A stretch of DNA of 37,299 bases from Butyrivibrio sp. Lineage in GTDB: Bacteria; Bacillota; Clostridia; Lachnospirales; Lachnospiraceae. Location: the NCBI GenBank assembly GCA_024690485.1, contig JAILPB010000015.1:1-37299 (forward strand). Direction: 5' to 3'. Positions within the stretch are counted from its first letter, which is position 1; every line of letters starts with the position of its first letter. Shown in pieces: positions 1-8,865 of the stretch. Both the position numbers and the translations under genes were made by a program. Under the pieces are notes generated by a model. The model saw only the letters and a program-made list of their open reading frames with translations. It had not been told where the DNA came from and made no database searches.

Positions 1-1011
1 TACCGTACATACAGATCCCCGGATCAGGACATATTTGATAAGATGAAGATCACAGATATAGAGAACCTTGAAAAGCTTACTGTGAGCGGAGCTAAGTTCT
101 CTAAGGAAAAACATCTTCAGTACATAATGGATTCTGAAGCAGAGGACTTTTATCCGGAAGATGGTTTTTTTGAAAATATAATTGTTAAGTGGAACCTCAA
201 AAACGGCAAAGTGGTATACAGAGATTACAGAATAAACCTTAATGAAGGTGATAATATTGAGGCTTACGGAAAACTCTTTGAGTCAGATGAGTATAAGTAT
301 GGAGTATTTCCACAGCTTTCTGCAAATGCAGATAGCTTTACACACATAGGCGGACAGACCATCATGGAGGATTTCCAGAAAAAGCTTCCTGAAGATAAGA
401 TAGGAGAGTTCATCGAGTGTTATAAGAAGGATGTGCTTGCTCAGAACCTGGATAGCCTTAAAAGTGAACTTCCTATGATAAATCTCTATGGATCAGTGGA
501 AGCGGGATGGCAGAATTACATTAATGTATATAATTTCTATATCTTCCCATCCTACACAAATACCATTGCATTCCTTAAAAAGAATGATATCCCTTATGAC
601 TGGAAGGATGGAACCGGTGATATTTCTTCCATAATAATTCAGAATGATTACGACTATTATGAGAAGGATGGTTTCAAGTGGGAGACAGAGGATAAGGGAG
701 AAATAAATGAAGCTCTTGATAATATCATCAGCGAAGAACTATTCCAAATGAATGGTAGTCTCTGGACTAAGTATAACGGTGATATGAAGGTACAGCACGG
801 CCTTATGGCAAGCTTTACAGGAGAAAACGTAAACGGCGGATATGAGACAATGGGAAGCTATAGCTTTGTTCTCTTTAATGGCAAAACACTTCCAAAGGGC
901 CTTAAGAAGGCATGTTTTTCTGATAAAGACGATGTCTCAGTAAACAGAGGAAATGCCGGCTGGGTTGACACAGTTGATCAGCCCCTCTACGACATAGATC
1001 TGCCACAGTAA
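1..1011 (+). CDS. C-terminal part of a large protein, possibly an ABC permease with DUF6449-like tail (5' partial)
   Basis: The reading frame is open from base 1 and no ribosome binding site precedes the first ATG at 43, so this is the 3' end of a gene that begins outside the window; 336 codons are visible. The part seen is soluble, acidic and rich in Tyr, Asp and Asn, with no membrane segment. From memory it resembles the DUF6449 region found at the C-terminus of Firmicutes ABC-2 type permeases, for example the stretch around INVYNFYIFPSYTNTIAFLKK, but this is only a resemblance. If correct, the missing N-terminal half should hold the membrane helices. It ends before a long hairpin that probably terminates its transcript. 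Confidence 0.5.
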   Translation, partial: YRTYRSPDQDIFDKMKITDIENLEKLTVSGAKFSKEKHLQYIMDSEAEDFYPEDGFFENIIVKWNLKNGKVVYRDYRINLNEGDNIEAYGKLFESDEYKYGVFPQLSANADSFTHIGGQTIMEDFQKKLPEDKIGEFIECYKKDVLAQNLDSLKSELPMINLYGSVEAGWQNYINVYNFYIFPSYTNTIAFLKKNDIPYDWKDGTGDISSIIIQNDYDYYEKDGFKWETEDKGEINEALDNIISEELFQMNGSLWTKYNGDMKVQHGLMASFTGENVNGGYETMGSYSFVLFNGKTLPKGLKKACFSDKDDVSVNRGNAGWVDTVDQPLYDIDLPQ

Positions 1012-1074
1012 TTACGATAATTAAGAAAAATACTAACTACACAATTCTGTTTTTGTTCAATTTAATATTTATAG

Positions 1075-1134
1075 AAAAAGCGTAGAATCTTAATCATTTT
1101 TTAACTAAATCTTGATTGAGGGGCTACGCTTTTT
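1075..1134. terminator. Bidirectional hairpin terminator
   Basis: An 11-bp inverted repeat, AAAAAGCGTAG at 1075-1085 and CTACGCTTTTT at 1124-1134, encloses a second inner pairing (CTTAATCA at 1089-1096 with TGATTGAG at 1113-1120, with one G-T pair). The outer A and T runs give a U-tract in either direction. It lies just after the partial first gene and before the small Cys-rich gene. Confidence 0.75.
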
Positions 1135-1165
1135 CATGTAGTATTAATTTTGAGGGGGAATATCT

Positions 1166-1402
1166 ATGGCACATAACGTGAAGAAAATATGCCTTAATTG
1201 CGGAAGAACTTTTAATGCTTATGAAAGTAGCTGGGCCTTTTGTTCCATGGAGTGCAAGCGCATGTATGGTAACTATGAAGGCTACAGGTGCAGAGAGTGC
1301 AGAAATGCCGCATGTAAGGTTAGAAATAATAGTTTAATGAATTCTCCGCCGGATTGCGAAAATCTTACTAAACATAGGTCTTATCGTGAGGCTAAAAAGT
1401 GA
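1166..1402 (+). CDS. Small Cys-rich, probably zinc-binding protein
   Basis: This 78-residue protein has eight cysteines in paired spacing: C9-x2-C12, C26-x3-C30, C42-x2-C45, C50 and C64. The first four (CLNCGRTF followed by FCSMEC) resemble a treble-clef or zinc-ribbon knuckle and the second group (CRECRNAAC) may form another site. It has no membrane segment and a basic C-terminus. The ATG follows a clear GAGGGGG-type ribosome binding site. It lies 44 bases upstream of a DUF975 membrane protein and may be co-transcribed with it. I do not recognise a named family; a small metal-binding or nucleic-acid-binding protein is possible, but no function can be claimed. Confidence 0.75.
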   Translation: MAHNVKKICLNCGRTFNAYESSWAFCSMECKRMYGNYEGYRCRECRNAACKVRNNSLMNSPPDCENLTKHRSYREAKK

Positions 1403-1446
1403 TATAATATTGAGGATTATTTTTAATTTGTTGGAGGGAATATAAT

Positions 1447-2187
1447 ATGTGGACTAGAGCTATGCTCAAAGAAAATGGAAGGTACAGTATGCAGAGAAAC
1501 TATTGGTACTGCATGGCTGCGCTGATGGGCTTCTTCGCAATAGCGGGAGGGGCAGGAAATTTTGCGGGATTATATTATAACTTTACGATGTTTCCCCGCA
1601 TGGCAATGTATGGAGGAAGTTCTTATTCAGGAGTTCCAAGTGAAAGTATGATGCTGGCTATGTTTTCCGGCATGCTTGGTTCTTTTATAGTTATGTTTTT
1701 TATTACTTTTGCCTTAAGGGTTGTTTTGGTTTATCCTATTCAGGTCGGACTTAATAAATTCTTTATAATGAACAGAACTTCTGTAAGAACGGATGTAAGT
1801 TACCTTGTTTTTGCCTTTAAGAATGGATATGGAAACATTCTAAAAACAATGTTCATTACGCGTATGTTTCTTTTGCTCTGGTATTGCCTGTGCATAGTAC
1901 CTGGAATCATCAAGTCATATTCATACATGCTGGTTCCTTATATACTTGCAGATAACCCTAATATGGATACGATGGAGGCTATTGATCTGTCAAAGAAGAT
2001 GATGGATGGACATAAGGCAGAGGCCTTTGTTCTTGGTCTCTCATTTATTGGCTGGATCTTCCTTTCATATTTTACATGCGGAATTCTTTTGTATTTCTAT
2101 GTGATTCCTTATATGATGGCAACATATACTGAATTCTACACAGCTATTAAGGAAAATTACGTACCGGTTCCTGAGTACACAATGTAA
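1447..2187 (+). CDS. DUF975 family integral membrane protein
   Basis: The 246-residue protein has a polar N-terminus (MWTRAMLKENGRYSMQRNYW) followed by about five to six hydrophobic segments near residues 22-45, 75-100, 135-160 and 190-230. The arrangement matches the DUF975 family: an N-terminal amphipathic helix with an NYW motif, the segment YPIQVGLNKFFIMNR, the loop GIIKSYSYMLVPYILADNP, and a conserved MDGHKAEAFVLGLSFIGW region. The family is common in Lachnospiraceae and its function is unknown. Translation starts at an ATG behind GGAGGG. A terminator follows directly, so it probably ends the transcription unit that begins with the small Cys-rich gene. Confidence 0.85.
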   Translation: MWTRAMLKENGRYSMQRNYWYCMAALMGFFAIAGGAGNFAGLYYNFTMFPRMAMYGGSSYSGVPSESMMLAMFSGMLGSFIVMFFITFALRVVLVYPIQVGLNKFFIMNRTSVRTDVSYLVFAFKNGYGNILKTMFITRMFLLLWYCLCIVPGIIKSYSYMLVPYILADNPNMDTMEAIDLSKKMMDGHKAEAFVLGLSFIGWIFLSYFTCGILLYFYVIPYMMATYTEFYTAIKENYVPVPEYTM

Positions 2188-2211
2188 TCAGGAAAATAAA
2201 AAAGACAAAGC

Positions 2212-2245
2212 TGCTCCCTTGAAGAAATTTGAGGGAGCATTTTTT
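2212..2245 (+). terminator. Rho-independent terminator after the DUF975 gene
   Basis: TGCTCCC (2212-2218) pairs with GGGAGCA (2233-2239) around a 14-base loop and is followed by a T run (2240-2245). It lies between the DUF975 stop codon and the uracil-DNA glycosylase gene. Confidence 0.8.
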
Positions 2246-2305
2246 ATTGCCATGTACTACAATAGTAGATATTGCTTTACAAATAAAGAAATGGGAGGAG
2301 CAGTT

Positions 2306-2989
2306 ATGCCCGCAATTACTGGAGACTGGCTTGAAGCTATAGGGGGAGAGTTTTCAAAGCCCTATTATAAGGATTTATATAAGTTCATAATTGAGGAATA
2401 CTCAAAAAATACTATCTATCCGCCAAAGAATGATCTTTTAAATGCCTTTTCATATACAAAACTTAATGATGTAAAGGTGGTTATTCTGGGACAGGATCCT
2501 TATCATGAGCCGGGACAGGCACACGGCCTGGCATTTTCTGTGCTTCCGGGACAGCCGGCGCCGCCATCTCTTGTGAACATATTTAACGAGCTTAAGGATG
2601 ACCTTGGATGTTATATCCCAAATAACGGATATCTGAAAAAGTGGGCAGATCAGGGAGTTCTTCTTTTGAACACGGTTCTGACAGTGCGTGCCCACAATGC
2701 CAATTCTCATAAGGGAAAAGGTTGGGAGCAGTTTACGGATGCAGTTATCAGAGCTTTAAATGAACAGGACAGACCAATCGTATTTTTATTATGGGGAAGA
2801 CCTGCCCAGATGAAGGAAGCTATGCTTAATAATCCAAAGCATCTGGTGCTGAAAGCGCCGCATCCAAGCCCTTTGTCAGCTTATAGAGGCTTTTTTGGAT
2901 GTAAAAACTTTTCCATGTGCAATGAGTTTCTTGAAAAAAATGGGCAAAAACCTATAGATTGGCAGATTGAAAATATTACTTTTTCATGA
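2306..2989 (+). CDS. ung: Uracil-DNA glycosylase, family 1
   Basis: The enzyme removes uracil from DNA in the first step of base excision repair. The 227-residue product carries the family-1 motifs: the water-activating loop GQDPYHEPGQAHGLAFSV, a central segment near LLLNTVLTVRAHNANSHKGKGW, and the leucine-intercalation loop HPSPLSAYRGFFG. I chose the ATG at 2306 because GGGAGGAG lies just upstream and the protein then begins with the typical MPAITGDWLE. An in-frame TTG at 2219 would place the start inside the preceding terminator and add about 29 residues unlike the family, so it is rejected. No terminator is obvious after the gene; lysA follows after 58 bases. Confidence 0.95.
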   Translation: MPAITGDWLEAIGGEFSKPYYKDLYKFIIEEYSKNTIYPPKNDLLNAFSYTKLNDVKVVILGQDPYHEPGQAHGLAFSVLPGQPAPPSLVNIFNELKDDLGCYIPNNGYLKKWADQGVLLLNTVLTVRAHNANSHKGKGWEQFTDAVIRALNEQDRPIVFLLWGRPAQMKEAMLNNPKHLVLKAPHPSPLSAYRGFFGCKNFSMCNEFLEKNGQKPIDWQIENITFS

Positions 2990-3047
2990 TAACGTATTAA
3001 AGTATATTGTTAGCAACTTATTATTTTAGGAAATGATGGAGTATATT

Positions 3048-4337
3048 ATGAAAAAAGCATTCACAACAAAAGAGCAGGTAGAAAAAATCGCGCAGCAGTA
3101 TCCCACACCCTTTTATTTATATGATGAAAAGGGAATCGTGGAAAATGCAAGGGCTGTAAGAGAAGCCTTTTCCTGGAATCCGGGATTTAGAGAGTATTTT
3201 GCTGTAAAGGCAACGCCAAACCCGGTAATTATGCAGCTTCTTAAGAAAGAGGGCTGCGGATTTGATTGTTCTTCAATTACTGAGCTTATGCTTTCTAAGT
3301 CAATTGGTGCTACCGGAGATCTCATCATGTTTTCATCCAATGATACACCTGCTGAAGAGTTTGTGTATGCTGATAAGATTGGCGGAATAATCAATTTCGA
3401 TGATATAACTCATATTGATTTTGCATATGAAGCTCTTGGAAACAGGATGCCAGAGACTATTAGTTGCAGATATAATCCCGGCGGAGTTTTCCAGATGAGT
3501 AACGGGATCATGGATAACCCGGGAGATTCCAAGTACGGAATGACTAAAGAGCAACTTATCGAGAGCTATAAGAAGCTTAAAGCATACGGAGTTAAGCACT
3601 TTGGTATTCATGCTTTTCTTGCAAGTAATACTGTAACAAATGAATATTATCCCATGCTTGCCGGACAGCTCTTTGAGCTTGCTGTAGAACTTGAGAAGGA
3701 AACCGGATGCGATATCGCATTTATTAACCTCTCAGGCGGCGTAGGAATTCCATATCTTCCGGATCAGGAAGGAAACGATATCTACGAGATTGGAAAGGGC
3801 GTAAAGGAGCAGTTTGAGAGAGTGCTTGTTCCTGCCGGAATGGGTGACGTTTCAATTTACACCGAGATGGGCAGATACATGCTTGGTCCTTACGGCGCTC
3901 TTGTTACTAAGGCTATTCATGAAAAGCATATCTACAAGGAGTACATCGGAGTTGATGCCTGCGCAGTAAACCTTATGAGACCTGCAATGTACGGCTCTTA
4001 CCATCACATCACTGTTTTGGGAAAAGAGGATGCACCTTTAGATCACGTATATGACGTAACCGGTTCTCTTTGCGAGAATAACGATAAGTTCGCCATAGAC
4101 AGAAATCTTCCGAAGATCGATATGGGCGACTATCTGTTTATCCATGATGCAGGAGCCCACGGTTTTGCCATGGGTTACAACTATAACGGTAAGCTTTGGA
4201 GCTCAGAACTCCTTCTTAAGGAGGATGGAAGCGTAGAACTTATAAGAAGAGCCCAGACTCCAAGAGATTATTTTGCAACCTTTGATTGTCTTCCTATGTT
4301 TTCGGAACTTGATAAAGTCCTTAAGGAAAATGAATGA
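3048..4337 (+). CDS. lysA: Diaminopimelate decarboxylase (alanine-racemase-fold PLP enzyme)
   Basis: The predicted reaction is decarboxylation of meso-diaminopimelate to L-lysine, the last step of lysine synthesis. The 429-residue protein is a fold-type III PLP enzyme. The Schiff-base lysine is K54 in YFAVKATPNP, the phosphate-binding glycine stretch is SGGVGIPY, and the C-terminal substrate region has GVDACAVNLMRPAMYG and the catalytic Cys in SLCENNDKFA. The segment GIHAFLASN replaces the usual HxHIGSQ of LysA, which marks a divergent subgroup; a related carboxynorspermidine-type or other decarboxylase is a less likely alternative. The ATG at 3048 is preferred because ATGGAG lies six bases upstream; 3033 is an in-frame alternative. 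The stop overlaps the start of the recombinase gene (ATGA). Confidence 0.85.
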   Translation: MKKAFTTKEQVEKIAQQYPTPFYLYDEKGIVENARAVREAFSWNPGFREYFAVKATPNPVIMQLLKKEGCGFDCSSITELMLSKSIGATGDLIMFSSNDTPAEEFVYADKIGGIINFDDITHIDFAYEALGNRMPETISCRYNPGGVFQMSNGIMDNPGDSKYGMTKEQLIESYKKLKAYGVKHFGIHAFLASNTVTNEYYPMLAGQLFELAVELEKETGCDIAFINLSGGVGIPYLPDQEGNDIYEIGKGVKEQFERVLVPAGMGDVSIYTEMGRYMLGPYGALVTKAIHEKHIYKEYIGVDACAVNLMRPAMYGSYHHITVLGKEDAPLDHVYDVTGSLCENNDKFAIDRNLPKIDMGDYLFIHDAGAHGFAMGYNYNGKLWSSELLLKEDGSVELIRRAQTPRDYFATFDCLPMFSELDKVLKENE

Positions 4338-5209
4338 TGGATGAAATATCTGCATTTATAACTGAATTAAAGCTTGAGGGGCGGCTTAGTGAAAACACTG
4401 TTCGCTCCTATGAGCTTGATCTTAGTAAGCTTTCAGAATATGCTCTGGAAAACGGAATAGTTAAAGGAATCGATCTGTCCGCGGATTTTCTTAAGAAGTA
4501 TCTGGAAAAAATAGAGGCGGATGATCTGTCACCATCAACTATTGCCAGAAATATAGTGTCCATCAAAGCTTTTTCCAGGTATTTATTAAAAAAGGAGATA
4601 CATCCCTTTGATATATCAGAGGATTTAAAGGCACCAAAGACTTCTCAAAGTCCTGTGGTAATTCTTACGAGGACTCAGATAAAAGCCTTGCTTGATGCTC
4701 CTGATAAGAGCTATGCGAAGGGACAGAGAGATGAGGCAATCCTTCATCTTTTGTATGCTACAGGTATCAAGGTGTCCGAGCTTATTAAACTAAAAGTTGA
4801 AGATGTTGATATGCAGATTGGAAGCATCGAGATAAGCGCTCCCAAGATGGACAGAGTGGTTCCTTTTAACAAAGAAACAAGAGAAGTTTTAAGCAGATAT
4901 CTTCAGGAGGGCAGAAGACATCTTATTACAACTACCTCAGAGGAGCTTCTGTTTGTAAATTACAAGGGAATGCCCATGAGCAGACAGGGTATATGGAAGA
5001 TCATCCGCGAGTATTCAAGAGCTGCGGGAATAGATCAGTCTGTTACTCCTGAGATGATACGGCATAGCTTTGCAGCCCACATGATAGAGAGAGGGGCAGA
5101 TATGGACGCTGTTCAGTTCATGATGGGGCATGTAAGCAGTGCAGCTATGACAAGATATGCCAGAGATAATAAAGATTATATTAGAGATGTGTACAATAGC
5201 ACTCATTAA
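4334..5209 (+). CDS. XerD-like tyrosine recombinase with altered catalytic residues
   Basis: The 291-residue protein has the XerC/XerD layout: an N-terminal SAM-like core-binding domain (about 1-95) and a C-terminal catalytic domain (about 108-285). Aligned by eye with XerD, the second arginine (R243 in MIRHSF), the box-II histidine (H266 in MGHVSS) and the nucleophile Y275 are kept. Arg I is replaced by K146 (YATGIKVSEL for YATGLRVSEL) and the first residue of HxxR is E240 (PEMIR). The beta-hairpin lysine is probably K171 in a shortened loop. The start overlaps the lysA stop as ATGA, so translation is probably coupled. It may be a Xer paralogue with weak or no strand-transfer activity. It is not flanked by other mobile-element genes. 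Confidence 0.8.
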   Translation: MMDEISAFITELKLEGRLSENTVRSYELDLSKLSEYALENGIVKGIDLSADFLKKYLEKIEADDLSPSTIARNIVSIKAFSRYLLKKEIHPFDISEDLKAPKTSQSPVVILTRTQIKALLDAPDKSYAKGQRDEAILHLLYATGIKVSELIKLKVEDVDMQIGSIEISAPKMDRVVPFNKETREVLSRYLQEGRRHLITTTSEELLFVNYKGMPMSRQGIWKIIREYSRAAGIDQSVTPEMIRHSFAAHMIERGADMDAVQFMMGHVSSAAMTRYARDNKDYIRDVYNSTH

Positions 5210-5210
5210 G

Positions 5211-5263
5211 AAAGAGGCTTAGCCTTGGATGATTGAATCAATCCGGGCAAAGCCTCTTTTTTA
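5211..5263. terminator. Shared terminator between convergent genes
   Basis: AAAGAGGCTT (5211-5220) pairs with AAGCCTCTTT (5250-5259), followed by further T residues. It lies directly between the stop codons of the XerD-like gene and the convergent DAHP synthase gene. The A run on the left and T run on the right fit termination from both sides. Confidence 0.8.
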
Positions 5264-5284
5264 CGATTTTATCGTGACTGATCT

Positions 5285-6316
5285 TTAGCCAACAAGATCT
5301 GCAATATCAAGGATGAGACGCTCTGTATCATCCCAGCCAAGGCAGGGATCAGTGATTGATTTACCATAGATTCCTTCGCCGATTTTCTGGCAGCCTTCCT
5401 CAATATAGCTTTCTATCATAACGCCCTTTACAAGTTCATCAATGTTCTTGTTGGAACTCTTGGAGTGAAGGACTTCCTTTACGATTCTTATCTGCTCGCG
5501 GAACTTCTTGCCGGAGTTGTTGTGGTTTGCATCAATGATAGCAGCAGGGTTCTTGATGTCTCTCTCAGAATATAAGTAGCTGAGAAGATTTAAGTCTTCA
5601 TAGTGGTAGTTGGGCTGAGACTGACCATGCTTGTTGCTTGAACCACGAAGTACGCAGTGTGCAAGCTCATTACCGCCTGTTGTAACCTCGTATCCTCTGT
5701 AAACAAAGGAGTGAGGGAGCTGGGCTGCATAAACTGAGTTGAGCATTACGCTTAAGGTTCCACTTGTGGGATTCTTCATTCCTGCGGGAACACCAAATCC
5801 GCTGGCAACCATGCGGTGTTCCTGATCTTCAACAGAACGGGCTCCGATTGCTACATATGAGAGAATATCTTCTACATAACCCCAGTTTTCAGGATAAAGC
5901 ATCTCATCTGCAGCTGTAAGACCGGATACTTCAATAGCCTTGATCTGCATATGACGCATTGCAATAAGACCTGCTCTGAAATCGGTCTTACCTTCAGGAT
6001 CTGGCTGAGAGGTTATACCTTTATATCCTTCACCTGTGGTTCTTGGTTTATTTGTATAAATTCTGGGTACAAGGATGAGCTTATCCTTAACCTTATCATT
6101 AACTTTTGCAAGTCTGGAAACATAGTCGCAAACAGCATCTTCGTTATCGGCTGAACAAGGTCCTACAATCACGAGAAACTTATTACTTCTGCCGGTCAGA
6201 ACGTCAGCGATTTCAGCGTCTCTCTGCTTTTTGATCTCTGAGAGATTTTTTGATAATGGAAACTCTTCACGGATTTCTTCCGGTGAAGGTAACTGCTGTA
6301 TGTAGTTGAAAGACAT
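5285..6316 (-). CDS. aroF: 3-deoxy-7-phosphoheptulonate (DAHP) synthase, class I
   Basis: The enzyme condenses phosphoenolpyruvate with erythrose 4-phosphate, the entry step of the shikimate pathway. The 343-residue length matches the class I AroF/AroG/AroH type. Motifs in order are VIVGPCSADN, the PEP-binding KPRTTGEGYKG, EVSGLTAADEMLYPE, GARSVEDQEHR, PAGMKNPTSG and the metal/substrate region DANHNNSGKKFREQ. Translation starts at the ATG at 6316, preceded on the minus strand by AGGAGGTT. The gene is convergent with the recombinase gene and divergent from the chemotaxis gene, so it is probably monocistronic. The sequence alone does not tell which aromatic amino acid, if any, inhibits it, so the letter of the gene symbol is nominal. 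Confidence 0.93.
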   Translation of the reverse strand: MSFNYIQQLPSPEEIREEFPLSKNLSEIKKQRDAEIADVLTGRSNKFLVIVGPCSADNEDAVCDYVSRLAKVNDKVKDKLILVPRIYTNKPRTTGEGYKGITSQPDPEGKTDFRAGLIAMRHMQIKAIEVSGLTAADEMLYPENWGYVEDILSYVAIGARSVEDQEHRMVASGFGVPAGMKNPTSGTLSVMLNSVYAAQLPHSFVYRGYEVTTGGNELAHCVLRGSSNKHGQSQPNYHYEDLNLLSYLYSERDIKNPAAIIDANHNNSGKKFREQIRIVKEVLHSKSSNKNIDELVKGVMIESYIEEGCQKIGEGIYGKSITDPCLGWDDTERLILDIADLVG

Positions 6317-6469
6317 TTTTTCACAACCTCCTGATAAATAACTTCACTCAATATATCACGTTAAAGTGTAAAAGTAAATGAAGGATATCTGTTTATTAAA
6401 AAACAATAAAAAATATCAATATATTGGCTTTGAAAGTTTTCGAAAATTTAAGAAATTATTATCGTATTT

Positions 6470-6498
6470 TTGTTAATGCCAATATATGATTATGATAA
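6470..6498 (+). promoter_or_regulatory. Possible sigma-A promoter for the chemotaxis gene
   Basis: TTGTTA (6470-6475) and TGATAA (6493-6498) are separated by 17 bases in the AT-rich divergent region upstream of the chemotaxis gene. No TAAA-N15-GCCGATAA type motility promoter is evident. The rest of 6317-6588 shows no gene. Confidence 0.4.
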
Positions 6499-6588
6499 GA
6501 TATTGTTAAGTCGACCATAGAATTTTACTAGATTTGTCGGTGTTTGTAAAATTGCGAATTAAAAAGTTGGTTGTGAGAGGGCGAGATT

Positions 6589-8655
6589 ATGTTTAAAAAG
6601 ATGAGTATTATGGCGAAGATGCTGGTAGGAATCATACCTGTTGTTGCTGTTGCAATGATACTTATGACCTATATCAGTGTCACCAAGAGTAGAGACCTGG
6701 TACAGGAACAGAATTCCGAGAGGATTAATGCTATTACCGAAGGCAGCGTCAATAAGGTAAGCGGTTATCTGTCGGAGATCAAATCAACTGCTATGACATT
6801 GTCAGAGACTGTAGGAGGTACTTACAAAACAGCCAGCATTGAAGGATATAAGAATATATTCTCTAATGTACAGCTTGATAACGACATGATATCAGGTTGC
6901 GGAATATGGTTTGAGCCATATGTTTTTGATGCAAATGAAGAATATCAGGGCCCTTACTGGTATAAAGATGGCTCAAATATAGTAGAGACCTGGGATTACA
7001 GTAATGCTGAATATAACTATTTTTCACAGGAATACTATACAAATGCAAAGGCCCTTAAAAAGGGAACAGCAGAGATAACGGATCCATATTATGATCCTAC
7101 ATCACAGACAGTTATGTCCACATGCTCAGCGCCAATATATAACGATGCAAATGAGTTTATCGGATGTGTTACCGTCGACATCGTCCTTGATACTATTTCA
7201 GAAATAGCAGGTTCAATCACTGTAGGAAGAACAGGTTCTGCTATGCTTACTACTTCATCGGGAGTATATCTGTATTGTCTTGATAATCAGAAGGTCCAGG
7301 ATGGATTTAATATTCTGGATGAAGAAAATGAGACTCTTGTGGTTGTAGCAAATCAAGTCCTTGCTAATGAAAGCGGAATGGCTAGATTTGAAGAGAATGG
7401 AAAATACATTATCGTCACCTATGCAACTGTTCCGGATGTTAACTGGAAGCTTATGATCAGAATGGAACAGGATGAGCTCGAAGAAGAAGTTAATATTCTT
7501 ACCAATATGATGGTGGTAATTCTCATTTTTGCAATCATTATAAGTTCTCTTGTAGTTGTTATTATGGTAAGAATAATTGCTAAGAATCTGGCAAATGTTA
7601 GGAAGTTTGCAGGATCCCTTGCAAGTGGAGACTTCACTGTTTCCAAGCTTGTAACTAAGTCAGGAGATGAGCTGGGACAGATGAGTAACTCTCTCAACGA
7701 CATGTATGAGAATAACAGAAATGTTATCAGCCAGATTTCTGATGAGTCAGATAATATCAGTACATCAAGTAATTCACTTCTGTCTATGGCTAATGAGCTT
7801 AATAGCCAGTTTGAAAAGATTCAGACCAATATGTCCAGCGTTAATGACGCAATGATGTCATCCGGCGCGGCAACTGAGCAGGTAAGTGCTTCTGTTCAGG
7901 AGGTTAACACTTCCGTCCAGTCATTGGCTGAAGTCAGCGAAGAGAGCCAGAAGGCAACCAAGGAAATTGTTGTAAGAGCTCAGGAAATCGAGCAGAACAG
8001 CCAGAAGGCATACGATAACGCAATAGAAATCGCAACCCAGAGAAGACAGGAACTTAGCGATGCATCAGAAAAGGCACAGATTGTTAATGAAATCAGTAAT
8101 ATGGCTCAATCAATTGCTGAAATTGCTGATCAGATAAACCTCCTTTCACTTAATGCTTCAATTGAGGCAGCAAGAGCCGGAGAACATGGTAAGGGATTTG
8201 CGGTAGTTGCTTCTGAGATCAATAATCTGGCTAATGATACAGCTGAAGCAGTTTCTCAGATTCAGATCACTATTGATGGCGTTCAGGATGCATTTAAGAC
8301 ATTGACAGAGAGCTCGCAGAGTCTTCTTGATTTTGTAAATGACACTGTTGCACCTGATTATGAGAACTTCGTTAATATCGGTCGTCAGTATGGTGAAGAT
8401 GCTCAGCAGTTTGGAACTCAGACAGATCAGATAGCTCACATGGTTGAGAATATCAGAACCTCCATGGATGAAGTAAACAATGCTATCCATAATATCGCAG
8501 AATCCACCCAGGAGACAGCATCACATAGCTCAGATATCACAGATTCCATCAATACAGCCGCAGAAGTTGTAGGAAATGTTAGTGATATGTCCAGCAAACA
8601 GGAAGATATTGCTGTATCCCTTGATGAGATTGTTAAGAACTTTAAACTTAAGTGA
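6589..8655 (+). CDS. Methyl-accepting chemotaxis protein with dCache-type sensor
   Basis: This 688-residue transmembrane receptor has TM1 near residues 9-30, an extracellular sensor of about 270 residues with dCache-like features (WFEPYVFD, a [20 protein letters not shown] segment and GCVTVDI), TM2 near 303-330, a HAMP domain near 330-385 and a long coiled-coil signalling domain. The hairpin tip is [28 protein letters not shown], the CheA/CheW-contact motif of the MCP family. The known role is to relay ligand binding to CheA. The ligand cannot be read from the sequence, though dCache sensors often bind amino acids or other small organic molecules. There is no C-terminal CheR-binding pentapeptide. 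The GTGAGAGGG-type ribosome binding site is modest. It appears to be a lone gene. Confidence 0.93.
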   Translation: MFKKMSIMAKMLVGIIPVVAVAMILMTYISVTKSRDLVQEQNSERINAITEGSVNKVSGYLSEIKSTAMTLSETVGGTYKTASIEGYKNIFSNVQLDNDMISGCGIWFEPYVFDANEEYQGPYWYKDGSNIVETWDYSNAEYNYFSQEYYTNAKALKKGTAEITDPYYDPTSQTVMSTCSAPIYNDANEFIGCVTVDIVLDTISEIAGSITVGRTGSAMLTTSSGVYLYCLDNQKVQDGFNILDEENETLVVVANQVLANESGMARFEENGKYIIVTYATVPDVNWKLMIRMEQDELEEEVNILTNMMVVILIFAIIISSLVVVIMVRIIAKNLANVRKFAGSLASGDFTVSKLVTKSGDELGQMSNSLNDMYENNRNVISQISDESDNISTSSNSLLSMANELNSQFEKIQTNMSSVNDAMMSSGAATEQVSASVQEVNTSVQSLAEVSEESQKATKEIVVRAQEIEQNSQKAYDNAIEIATQRRQELSDASEKAQIVNEISNMAQSIAEIADQINLLSLNASIEAARAGEHGKGFAVVASEINNLANDTAEAVSQIQITIDGVQDAFKTLTESSQSLLDFVNDTVAPDYENFVNIGRQYGEDAQQFGTQTDQIAHMVENIRTSMDEVNNAIHNIAESTQETASHSSDITDSINTAAEVVGNVSDMSSKQEDIAVSLDEIVKNFKLK

Positions 8656-8740
8656 TCAAAAGTTTCCGAAAAATAGTTAATTTTTCGAAGGAATTAGTAT
8701 ATTATTAACTTAGTAGTTTTTATATTACAGACAATAACAA

Positions 8741-8773
8741 TGCGGTCATGAGTGTAAAAGCTTATTGACCGCA
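8741..8773. other. Perfect 8-bp hairpin in a structured intergenic region
   Basis: TGCGGTCA (8741-8748) pairs perfectly with TGACCGCA (8766-8773). No T run follows on either strand, so it is not a standard terminator. Two further short inverted repeats follow (ATTCC/GGAAT and ATGCA/TGCAT) before the peptidase start at 8866. This could be a structured 5' leader of the peptidase mRNA or a regulator site. I could not match it to a riboswitch class I know. The only other thing seen in 8656-8865 is a weak AT-rich hairpin (CGAAAAAT/ATTTTTCG) just after the chemotaxis gene. Confidence 0.4.
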
Positions 8774-8865
8774 ATTCCTTGCGCGAATATCATGGAATCC
8801 GCAGACAATGCAGGTTTTTGCATAAAGTAATTGAAATATAAATTTTTAATCATGTGGGGAGATTA

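Noticed and set aside
2219-2305. Longer N-terminus for uracil-DNA glycosylase from an in-frame TTG
   Set aside because: It begins inside a terminator hairpin, has no ribosome binding site, and adds residues not found in the family.
4334-5209. Integrase of a mobile element
   Set aside because: No attachment-site repeats, excisionase, relaxase or phage genes are adjacent, and the gene is fused in translation to lysA.
6317-6588. Sigma-28 motility promoter for the chemotaxis gene
   Set aside because: No TAAA with a correctly spaced GCCGATAA-like box is present.
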